64,000 bases of DNA from Calliopsis andreniformis. Taxonomy: Eukaryota; Arthropoda; Insecta; Hymenoptera; Andrenidae. Position numbers and translations under genes: made by a program. The DNA is taken from assembly GCF_051401765.1 (NCBI RefSeq), contig NC_135064.1:20992001-21056000 (forward strand). The letters are read 5' to 3'. A model generated the notes under the pieces. That model was not told where the DNA came from, ran no database searches, and saw only the letters and a program-made list of their open reading frames with translations. Shown here in pieces: positions 37,801 through 48,636 of this stretch (within the stretch, counting starts at the first letter, position 1; the number at the start of each line of letters is the position of its first letter).

Positions 37801-39177
37801 CTATAGATATTTTCTTGTAGATTTCCTGCTTCTCTTTTGTATATACTTGTCCTAAATATAAGAAAATAATTGAAATCGGTTTCCTCTGCCTTTAGAAATT
37901 GGAAACATATGTCTGGACAGAAATTTGTAGTCTATTTATGATATAGGTATCGATTACATAATAACATGAATCTGTATCTCCAAACTTCGAGGCATTAATT
38001 AGAATATTTCGTAAAATATTTATCTCTATATAGTTCCTATTTCAATTTATTGCCATTACAAAAATACGTATTTGGATAAACATCTACAGACCAAATATGA
38101 CAAAATATGGCTAAGTCTAAATACAATTTATAATAATAATAGTAATAATAATGAGAAGTAAACCTCATACTTTGACCACAGATAGCCCCATCTTTCCACG
38201 AAACAAAAGAAAGAGCATAATAACTTCTATTAATATCGTAGGATATGGTATATGGAGATCATCCGGAAAGATATCAGAATCTCGTGACGCGTATCCGAAA
38301 ACAATGGAACACTTGTAACCGAGCAACTTCCCGTAACTATCTCGACCCAGGCCTCTCGATGCGACATCCACGCGGAGAAGACCCCCTTCGATTACGTATA
38401 CCTCGACGATAAAACCTCCTTTGCGTGGATTAGTCCGCTCAATCAGGAAATATACTTGGGGCCCCCATAAAGTTCTCCCAGCGTGCAAACCCCTATGTGC
38501 GTCCTATGTACCACCCTCTATGTGCTTCCCTTCTTTTACGCGTCCTCGTGTGTCGAGCGCTCACGGCGACAGATAAGACGTCCCATCCTAATTGACATAC
38601 CGAACTGAAAATCTTCAAGAGACTTTTTATGCCAATCTCGGTTTCATTAGCTGTTATCAACGCGCTCAGACCTCGCGTGCCTCGTCCTCGAGGTATTATT
38701 CCCTAAGGTGTCGAGAGGGGAAGTTTTTACGGCGTTTAGGCTGCTGGAAATTGTTTGGACTGAGCATTCAGATTATTCGGCTGTGAAGATGTTGGAGAAA
38801 GGTGGATAATGGATACTGATATTGCTGGATACAAATTTAAAGTTGCTTGGTCATTTTTATTCAGACTAAATTTTGTGATAAAGCTTTCTCGAGTTTCTGA
38901 TTTTTATAGGATATTTCTATGTAATCTGAATCCTAGGTTTTACTACTTAAATTCGTTGTTTATTGTGTCGTTGACTCGTACCACTGAGAAACTGTATTAC
39001 TAACACACAAAACTGAGAAGTCCTCAGAGTTCTCAAAGTTCCAATTTTAATCCCTGAAGCCTGAAATATTAACACACTTGAATCTTTACAACTTAATAAC
39101 TTTAGAACTCTTATAGTCCTACTTTGCAACTTAAAACTCTGATCACCTCACCACATCGTCGCTTTCATAAAAATATA

Positions 39178-39297
39178 CAGGGTGATCAGTTTACCTCTAA
39201 ACCCTCTAATAAATGTTGGCCACACTTCCAATGCCAACAACATTTACAATAAACATTCCCAATACTCGAAGGGTTTCCAGTTAGATTGATCACCCTG
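39178..39297. mobile_element. MITE with CAGGGTGATCA terminal inverted repeats (120 bp)
   Basis: Starts CAGGGTGATCAGTTTACCTC and ends TTGATCACCCTG, with inner arms CTAAACCCT and AGGGTTTCCAG also pairing. The left flank is TATA and the right TG, so the target duplication is imperfect. It shares the CAGGGTG terminus with the elements at 16.0 and 17.4 kb but differs inside, suggesting a related family mobilised by a common transposase. Confidence 0.6.
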
Positions 39298-39979
39298 TGT
39301 CTTCTACACCAAAATTTCTCTGTCATGCCATACTTTTTGAATAAAAAAGTCGATTCTTTTGTTGTACAGCAGGATGCCACGATATTTTCCATTTATTTGA
39401 AAAGGATAAGTCATAGTATCGAAATTGCAACCGAGGGGGTTGCATTATACGATTGGAAAAGGCGGATGGGGAATACGCATCGGGGAAGGAGAATTTTCTG
39501 AGCGTGCTCGGAGACAGATTCAGTTTCGGGTGTGTTTTAAAGTCCATGGGGCTCAATGTTCCGCGAAATACGCCGCTCCCTCTCCATCGGTCCTATAATA
39601 CAGATGCCGTATAGATGGCTACAAATCCCCCCCGGAACTCTTCATATCTATAACCTCTTTTCATTCTCGACAACGAGGGCTCGCACGCGACAGGGCAGTT
39701 TTAAACAATTCACCCTTCAAACCCTCCCACGTGGTTAACTTTATTGCTATTTCCGGCGGTACGTCTTGGGAGGCGCTTCGATTTCACTTACGTCGGTGAA
39801 AGTTTCACAAGGATCCTGTTAAGTAGCTTAAATCACAGTTATTTCCTTTCCTTTTTAAGCGTTACTAATATTGAGGAGATTTAATTAAAAATTTAAATAA
39901 TGTTTATTCAATTTGGGAATATAATAAGTGACGTTCTTCTGGTTTTAGAAATATTAGAAATAGCCTACTTTTTATACAG

Positions 39980-40020
39980 AGACTATAAATATAGTCTCTG
40001 ACATAGACTATAAATATAGT
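39980..40020. repeat. Duplicated palindrome GACTATAAATATAGTC
   Basis: AGACTATAAATATAGT occurs at 39980-39995 and again at 40005-40020; the unit is itself nearly palindromic. Confidence 0.6.
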
Positions 40021-41808
40021 TTGAATAATAATGGAGAAGAATAGAGAAAACTTGAGGGTATCAAAAGCTTTGTACTATACATTACCCATACCTTTTTAAT
40101 TACTTCATGTTTGAAACCTCCTCAATTCAACAATTTCCCTTCAATTAAGTCCCTTCCCTTGTCTGTATCTTTCATACTTAAAATTCTAATTTTATATTAC
40201 TAATAAACGTATCCATTGAGTTCTTAAAAATTCTGTGAACATTGTTTCGCGATTTCTCTGAGTAAACGAAACGTGATTGTTTGAGCTACGACGAGAAGGT
40301 CGTAAACGCTCGACAACAGCGAAAGGTAACAGGGTTGCACTCTCAACTTACAGTGACTGAAGTCAATTCGATAGCAGTTAACGAATTGTTGGGGGTGAAT
40401 AGAAGGGGTTTGCGGTTACCGCGAGGGGTCGTCGGGAGGGGAACGCATAATACATTGTTACCCCATCCACTGGATTCACCCCTTCCCATGCGTAGTAATT
40501 TTCTCCACGCGCTACCGACATCGGGGTGAACTATCTCATAATTAAAATTACCGTGCTGCACGTACACATCGTCGAAATGACGACACCCTAACACATTCGT
40601 CGAATGCACATCTCCAGTATTCCCTCTTCAGTTTGTTTTAACCATTTTCCACGCTTCATCTACTGTTTCATTGTCATTAACATTTGTTTATTTATTATCA
40701 ATAATATTAATACTGATATGCGTACTTCTAACCACACATTGAATTGTGTAGGTTTTGATACGTAATTTAATTTAAGTGTTCTCTTCTTAATTCTCGAATT
40801 TATTAAAGTAGATGATTGCAAATATTTGCGCAGTAGCTTTAAACTTAGTATATTAGAAAATTAGTAATTTCAGTGTGTAGGTCTACATAGAACCATTTAC
40901 TAATTTCAACAAATCTAATTTCATATGAAAAAGTAGAAAATACTTTCTCTCCCAAAGCATCTAGACCTAAAAGTGCTATTAAATAATTAATGAAAAGCAG
41001 TTTCAGTCAAAAATTAAAACTATGTACTGTCCAACGCCTGATAAAAACTCTAGCCAATGTATCGTATTACACAAAAAAGCTTGTAATAAATATTCCCTAA
41101 GCGTAAGCCTCTTATTTGCATTAAAAAACTTCGCTGTAAACCGCAATTCAAGTTAATACCTTTATCCCAAAATTGATGCACAGGTGTCGCGTTATTCCTG
41201 AGATAGCTCTTTGTTAAATTCTCCCATTTTAAAATTCCCTGTCAAAGTGTTTAAGCGGCGAGAAACGATGGAAGGGTGGTGGCAAATACCAGCTTCCTTC
41301 CCTTCGTTTTTGCCCGCCGATTTAAAACATTTGCCCTCCCGCGGAACGAAAAGTTCTCCGTGTCGGCAGAAGCCAGGGGTGCCGTGAAATCATCCCAACA
41401 TTGGATTATGTCGATATACGAGGACACGCATATATCATACTACAGTAACTGTAAATCTTTGATTTCTATAGAGAGATAAAGATATTACGACGCTCCTCGC
41501 GATCAGCAAATTACAAATTGCATTCTTCCAATAGATATCGTGATGCTTTTGCCCCATTACGAAAGTAAGAGCAGTTTAAATTAACGATTAGATCTAGGTT
41601 CGCCTTATTTCAGGTTGTACTACTTGAATGGTCGAGTCAGGTAAGGATCAATAATTATAAATGTAAGTAGGGCTGCATTTGTTTCAAATAATTCAGATAA
41701 CATAGGAACCTTATCTTCTTCGCGTATTTTTAAGGACTTAATAATTGATAATTGTGTAAGGATTATGGTAAAGAAATAATGAATACAAAAAAGAAAGAAT
41801 GAATTACT

Positions 41809-42189
41809 TTATTCAGCTTCTTGATCTACATACTGCTTTCTGAATAGATGGACAGTAACAGAGCAAGTAGAAACGTCAGGTATGCGATCAGCCAATGCAT
41901 CGACAATTCGCACTGTGGAGACGTCTAACGTCACACTTGAAATTGGATTACAGATACCAGCAGCAACCACTAAATGTATAAATAGATCGTTCTAATATCG
42001 AACATAGTACTCTATTTATCACAAAATACACGAAAACTGAGAACTTTAAAAAATTAAAAATTGTATCAGCATTACCTGGGGAAAACCTGAAGTTTATAAA
42101 TGATAAAATGCGTATAAACAATAATCATACCAGACATTTTAACAGGTTGGTGTAGTTCCACTGTTAAAAAAAGGTTCCCCGATCCAGCC
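41809..42189 (-). CDS. Candidate terminal coding exons of an unidentified gene (partial)
   Basis: Two minus-strand segments fit together: 42189-42131 (after a TTTTATTTTAG acceptor, ending at a GTATGA donor) and 41969-41809 (after ATACATTTAG). Joined in phase they give about 72 residues including FLTVELHQPVKMS, then CNPISSVTLDVSTVRIVDAL and TCSVTVHLFRKQYVDQEAE, ending in TAA. The stop overlaps AATAAA (positions 41808-41813), the expected look of a real 3' end. Composition is clearly more protein-like than the surrounding ORFs, with alternating hydrophobic residues suggesting beta strands. I do not recognise the family. The first segment enters in phase 2, so upstream exons must exist at higher coordinates, but I could not find them; a gene relic or chance alignment of signals remains possible. 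Confidence 0.4.
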
Positions 42190-44627
42190 CTAAAATAAAA
42201 CTCGTTCAGGTTCGTTAAAAAGCCTCGCGGCTCGGCGCGCTGATTTGATCGACAAGAGTCAAAGTCAAAAGCGGAGAGAGAGGAGCCCTCCTCCTCGTCG
42301 CGGACCGACCTCGGCAAGGTCGGTGCATTTGGGAGGCCTTAATCGAGTGCGCCGCTAGCCAGGGTAATGACGTGTGCTCGAGCACACGGGGCCACGATGT
42401 TTAGCACTTTATCTATCTCCTCCAAGTTATTAATGACACTCGCTGAGTCAGATCAGCCGCGGCGAAGTGCGGCATCTTCAGAGTTTAATATCCGTAGAAT
42501 CGAGTCACTCGGCCGACTACTCGCGGGCTCCTTCTACTCCTGCCCTCGAGTGCACGCTCTCTCGTGGCCGGGGCATTTCGCTTCCAATATCCTTCACCCT
42601 TCGCCGCAAAGAATCGAGCCATCGAGTGTCTCTGGGCGGCGAACGAGTACCGCGGCCGAGCTTTCATTTCGCGCGGCGCCCGCAGACGAGTGGCTCGAAT
42701 ATAAAAAAAAAAGAAAATGAAGGAAGAAGGGAGAAGGTGTGGTTAGGGGATGGAGGAATCTCGCGACCCAGGAGGAGACAAATTTTGTGGCACTGGGGGG
42801 CCAAGGGGAGGCGAGTCCACGTTTCTGTTTTTGAGGGAGCTGGTTTCTGAGAGCGAATCACGTCGAAAGGGATGTTATTTTCTTCTTTTTTCGTTTTTTT
42901 TCGGAGAGGTAGGAAATATTAGTGGATATTTGTTTAGTATTTCTATATCTCAGAGTTAGACTAACCCAAGTGTATTTTTTGTAAAAATGCCAAAACCCAA
43001 GTATAAACTATTTTAAATACTGTGTTAAGAAATCGCATTTATTTTTCGACCATCCTGGAAAGTAGTAAAAAGAGACTTGTGTCACATTGGCTCTTAGATA
43101 CAGATTTCTTTCTTTTTCTTTGTATTCTACCGATTTCGAGATAATATTTTTCTGAGAAATATATTAGACTCTTAGATTATAGATTCTAGATGCTAAATTC
43201 TAATGTTGTGGTTTAAATATTTTAATGTTATTGTTCAAGCAAGATAAGAGGAGCTTCAATATTGTAAACAACATGAATATTTAATTTGTAAATTGCATAT
43301 GTTTTATAATTACATTGAACTTGAACTTCCAATTAATGTTTCAAAGAGCGCCGTATCAACGAAAAGCATCTTCTTCCGTATGCGTGACAAACACACTGAA
43401 TCAATGATGTGAAATGTGTTGCTAGTGGTAAATAAACAGCTACCAAGTGCAAGCACTAAAAAATATTACTGTACTCTTGTAGACTTTTACATTTTATAGC
43501 TTGAAAACTGCAGAGGTTTATGTAAAATAAAATTTAACACAGAAACAGGCCTAAATTCACAATTGTATTATCAAACAAAAAATACAAAAAGTGTAATTAT
43601 ATTAATCCTTTCAGATCTGATGCATATTACAATGTACACTGCTTTATTAGTTCATCACCTATACGTTTTTCTTTTATTTTAAGGGGAATAAATCGTACAT
43701 ATTTTTTATGTAGATATTTTTTTGTATATTTCCAAAGATTTCTTCTATATTTCTGTTATACTTGTAACAAAATCTACAGTCTACTAATTTGTATTCAATA
43801 AGAATCAGTTAGGTCCTATTTATCCGTCATATAAGACAGTTTTCAGGCACAACAAGAAATCGGGTCACAGAGGATTAACAAACCGAGACGCCGAAAATGT
43901 AATCGAAACGAGTCGTTTATTTTTCTCTAATAATTAGATCTCCCCTCCGCCGCCGTCTATAGTTGAAAATCGAGCCATTAATTATTCACGTTCGCGAGCA
44001 CATGAAAGCTGAATCGTGCCTAACCACCGAGCAGGAATATTGTATATCGCTGAAGTTATCACGGTATGATCGGTGGAAGGTCGAATGAATTTTTTATTGG
44101 ACATCGCATGGCTGGTGCCAACGTATTCTTAAATAACGCATCGCGGCTCGCATGCTTCTCATTTGACTCGACAGTCGTGCTCCTGCTGTTACGTAGTACG
44201 AGTCATTCTTCTTATCCCGAGCCTTTGGACTCTTCCCTCGCGATATTTTATGGTACGCTTAAACCAAACGAACGAATGTTTATTCATCCCCCACTTCAGC
44301 AAAATTTAAGTGACATTTCATTTCTTCGTTCTTTTCTTTTTCAATTTCATTCTTTCATTCGGTTGTCGATTTTACTCGTTCGTAATAATTGAATTTCGCT
44401 GAAGGTGGGAGAACGAGCATTCATTCGCTTAGTTCAGACACACCATTAGACGTTTTTCATTTTACGATGGGAAACGACTAACTGTGCAGAGATTACTTTG
44501 CATCTTCAATGTAACTGTTTCAATTGTGTCAGCTCTTCGAACGATATTTCTGAGAAACTGGGCTTTCGAAGAGGTTTTTAATTGTCGTGTAAGAGGACAT
44601 TGTTTCTTTGCTGCTGAGACACTGGGA
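42190..44627. other. Interval upstream of the channel gene
   Basis: A GC-rich island at 42230-42860 is followed by AT-rich DNA and a smaller GC patch at 43900-44260. The interval should contain the channel promoter and any 5' non-coding exon, and, if the minus-strand exons at 41.8-42.2 kb are real, part of that gene's intron. I could not place a core promoter. Confidence 0.4.
42371..42388. promoter_or_regulatory. Perfect 18-bp palindrome CGTGTGCTCGAGCACACG
   Basis: A perfect dyad centred on CTCGAG, just after a TGACGT half-site in a GC-rich island. It looks like a binding site for a dimeric factor; function is inference. Confidence 0.4.
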
Positions 44628-47600
44628 ATGGAGAACACGAAGAAGAAGACGCACTGTGGATTGCTTCGGAAGGTATCGTGGAAACGTTTGGCTGTTTTGA
44701 AGAAGCAGGCCTTGGAATTTTGTCGTGAAACTGGTCTTCATGGTTATAAGTATGTTGGTGAGCATCAACGATCTATGGCAGAGAGGTAGGTGGCTGAATT
44801 TTATGAATTTTTTGTGGAGAAAATATGAGATGAGGAAAATGACTGGTAGACTAGGTTTTAGTTACAGTGAGGGACAAAAGAAATTTAAAAAGTTTAGAAT
44901 TGGACTTCGTACACATGACTGCTAATAATATCTAAATCTTTAATTGGCTATTTAGAGATACTTTCCCCTATATTTTTTTATTCCTTCCTCACCAAACTCA
45001 AAATATACAAAATTATATAAAAATTTCATTATGTCTCTTCTCTCATTTCTTTCGCCCCTGTTTCATCAGCTTCTCTTCTCTCAATGAAACAGTAGCATAC
45101 AGCAGAAAAACAGTGTGAAAGTCATTACCATTACGCGTTCGCGAGCTCATTTAATCCGCTGGCTAAATAAACGGATCGTGCATGCATCATGAGCAGACAT
45201 TAAAAGAACTTAATTCACGCGTGGCTCTTTAATTCGAAATTAAATCGAGCCCGATGTAATCACTGGCACCCTCATTTCGCGTTCGTTCCCGCAGAATCAT
45301 CTGGATGGTTACGGCGATCACGTCGCTTTGCATCGCAATTGTGATAATAAAATTTACTTATGATTATTACTCGGAACACCGCATCTCCTCCGTCATCAAA
45401 TCAACTCATCACGGTATATGGAATTATCCATTTCCAGCGGTGACCGTGTGCGACCTCAATCGCGTGTCTCTCAAGTTGACGCGAGAATTGGTTGAAAAAT
45501 TGTAAGTTCCTCTTATCTCAAGCTTACTGTTACCTGAGAGCTATGGTTTTTGCTATAAATGGTGACCTGTTAAGTGGGAAAGACGAGATATTATTTGAAA
45601 ATTCTTCTGTGTTAGGTAAAATAAATTCATTTCATTCAGGAAGGTTTAATACTGTCGTTAGCACTAGAGGAATTTATTGTAGATTTAGTGTTAGGTGGTT
45701 AATATAGTGTCAGAGTTTGCACAACGCAAAAAGGAAAAGTATTAGAAGATTCTAGGAAAGTTTAAAACAAGTGTCTTTGAGTAATGATCTATAATATTGC
45801 AAAATGCAGAATTAATGTCTGTATAGGTCCCCTGTGGATAGGCAAACCATTTGACACCCGTGAAAATTCAGCTCCCGCGCTTCGAAACTTCAAATTTGAA
45901 TTTCAGAGCTATGAGATGTGAAAATGAAGAAACTTTTTTTGCTCAATTGCCCAGTTAACAGGTTAACATATTCGTCTTTTCTTCTTTATTTTTGTCTTCG
46001 TTTTCATTATTGTTATTATTTTTCCCTGTTTCCTAGTCTCTTCGTTTTCCTTTTACATTCTTTCAATAAAAGCAAGTCTTTATCTACACGATAGAAAGCT
46101 CCCATCGACTATGTCGAAAGAATTTATCATTCAAGAGATGAGCCTGCTGAACGAGTTACTATACCCCGGAAGATATGAGGGAAATCTTCGAAACAATTTG
46201 TCGCGACTGCAGAATATCTTCGACACAAACGACTTGCCGATAACGACGGTTATAAATTCAGTATGTACTGTAATGGAGAAAATACCTTTCCCTTTTTACA
46301 ATTGTGTTGCTAATTTTAACATTGTAACTGTGTATTAATCGCTTCGTTTTTTAATTTTTAATATTTAAAAACGTAGGTGAACAGCGCTTATTTTGAACCT
46401 TTATTTCATTCTGTTATTGTCTGGAATTAAAATTCCAATTTGCTCTGTTCTGTTACCCAGCATTCTTTATGTACATATAAAAAGATCCTGCTGTTATATT
46501 TGTTTATATCGGTCTAAGACTGAAATAAATTTTTAGGTAACGAGGAGCTGTACAAATTTCCTGGAAGCGTGCAAGTGGCAAGCTGAGGAAGCAGAATGCA
46601 GCACAATGTTTCAGACGAGCATTTCCCACGAAGGGATGTGTTGCAGCTTCAATTATATTACTCACGAGCGAATCCTCGAAAATCCAAAGTATTTTGAACT
46701 ATATCTTTATCTGTATATCGACAGCAAAATGAAACACGCGACATAGTAAAAAAAAGACGAGGATATCCTATGTAACTAATATAATCGATAAGTTGCGGAT
46801 TTTTATGCATTTGTGGGAAATTTTGTGAGAAATCCCTATATATAGTTGCTCCTCCTCTTCTTTCCCTCATTCATTTAATACAATGACAATATTTAATGTG
46901 TATTGTAAACTAATTATTCTTAGAATTTTAATAATATAGTTATAGGTATTTCGTTTTTAATTCATTTTACAGTATTAAACCTTACAAAATGACTTCTTGC
47001 GGATATCAAAGTGGACTGAACGTTTTGTTAAATTTGGAACCTGGCGATTACCATGCCAGTAGCATTGGATCTGTGGGAGTTAAGGTGATTTTTGCATTAA
47101 GGCTTTTTGCATTAGAATTCCTTAGAAGGAATTAGAACTAATGAAATAAATCTTTGCTTCATTTCTAATGCTCATTACAGGTCATGCTGCACGATCCTTA
47201 CGATTATCCAGACTATGACACGGCCTCTAGATTAATATCCAACAACGAATATTCGTTTTTAACTGTTCATCCAGAAGAGACCTACGCAACGGATAGCGTT
47301 AGAGAATTGCCAGTGTCTGCAAGACCGTGTATATTCGCTGATGAAGAAGATACCATAAGTGATAACGAGGAAAAGGGAGATTTTACCTTTGCTAAGTATT
47401 CATTCAGAAACTGCATGGTACAGTGTCGAAGCGCTGTGATTAAGGCGAAATGTGGATGTATTCCTTTTTATTATCCACAGAATAGTTAGTGTATTTCAGT
47501 ATGTTTTTTAAAAAGTATCATGTACTGTATACGAAATAATAAATAGCGAATTTAATAGATAATATCTGATTTCTTTAAATAAGTATAGATTGTAAGCTAC

Positions 47601-48386
47601 TTTTTCTTCCTTTGTTCAATTTTACAGTAACAAATACATCATTACAGATACCAGGATATGCAATTTGAGGGACATTGAATGTTTAAAAAAGTTTAAATGT
47701 AAGTACACGAACATATTAATGCTAATCAAATACGTGATATAAAATTAAATTTCTAGATTGGTATACATCTTCTTGGCCAGGAACAGATATGTCACCTAGA
47801 ACACTGTCTTTTCTGCGAGTGAATGTTGAACATAGGCCTTGCGGATGTAGACCTGATTGTAATTTTTATCGTTATACGGTTGAAAATTCAATTGGCAATC
47901 TTAATAAATACATTTATTATGATGGCCTTCAATATACAAATCATCCCAGGTATTTTTGAAATAGATTCTTTACTTAAATTCTTTATAAATTCTTCTTGAT
48001 ACTTATGTCTTTTATAGTATTATGTAATCTCAAGTAAAAATTTCTGTTATATAGTACGTTGAATATGTTTTTTCAGCAGAGGTAAAGTTTGGAAAGATCA
48101 GAGCATAATGCATGTATTTTTTGGAGATTTAGTATCGATTCAATATCGACGAGACGTGCATTATACTTGGCGCCATACGTTTGGTAAGAATTATTTAATA
48201 AAATGATTAACTTTTAATAGAAAGAGATTCATATAGATAATAATTATTTTAGCGACATTTGGCGGGCTTTTGGGATTATTTGCTGGTTTCAGTCTTATGT
48301 CAGTTTTTGAATTTATTTATTTTTTTCTCATTCGCCTTGTAAAAGACACGTGTTTAAACCAGAGAAATACAGAAATTGTAAGGTAA
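44628..48386 (+). CDS. ppk: DEG/ENaC sodium channel, pickpocket (Nach-like) family, 10 coding exons
   Basis: Exons read 44628-44785, 45295-45501, 46095-46260, 46537-46688, 46973-47084, 47181-47484, 47648-47698, 47757-47949, 48077-48183 and 48253-48386; all junctions are GT/AG and phase is kept, giving 527 aa. The product is a trimeric amiloride-sensitive-type cation channel of the plasma membrane (family knowledge). Visible family marks: N-terminal FCRETGLHGYKYV (about residues 32-44), TM1 at about 54-72, then the post-TM1 motif YPFPAVTVCD; a cysteine-rich extracellular domain with RSCTNFLEACKW, GMCCSFNYI, CGCIPFYYP and CGCRPDCNFYRY; and TM2 at about 485-511, containing GGLLGLFAGFSLMS with the G-x-S selectivity filter at 495-497. 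The start is the first ATG in the open frame before the conserved FCR motif; a further 5' exon is possible. Exon 9 has a tandem CAGCAG acceptor that may add or drop one residue. Which pickpocket paralogue this is cannot be decided here. Confidence 0.9.
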
Positions 48387-48396
48387 ATGAATTATT

Positions 48397-48402
48397 AATA
48401 AA
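48397..48402 (+). terminator. Poly(A) signal of the ppk gene
   Basis: A canonical AATAAA lies 10 nt after the channel stop codon and a second starts at 48416. They imply a very short 3' UTR, as expected with the convergent caspase gene ending 250 bp away. Confidence 0.6.
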
Positions 48403-48621
48403 AATTAATCAGTTTAATAAAATAATTTATACAGTTTTTATTGTAAAAATGATGATGTATCCAATAACAGTATTTGTCTTTGTCCTTTTTTCTTAATATA
48501 AACTCTTGACATAAAAGCTACATAAAAAGATCTTGATTTCATTATACGAAAAACATTTTTTAAAAAATATTCTATTTGCACTTATGCTTCTCATCACATT
48601 TAAATACTTAAAAGTTAAGTT

Positions 48622-48627
48622 TTTATT
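48622..48627 (-). terminator. Poly(A) signal of the caspase gene
   Basis: The plus strand reads TTTATT, so the transcript carries AATAAA about 10 nt after its TAA stop. This implies an extremely short caspase 3' UTR facing the convergent channel gene. Confidence 0.6.
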
Positions 48628-48636
48628 GTCCATTTT

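Larger units (their letters stand above)
33244..41808. other. Gene-free stretch left of the candidate terminal exons
   Basis: Mostly AT-rich, with GC-rich islands at about 33660-33910, 35750-36300, 37020-37690 and 40280-40530. Apart from the palindromes, the MITE and the duplication listed separately, it holds a TAA/TAG trinucleotide run at 38132-38152. No supported gene. Confidence 0.45.
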
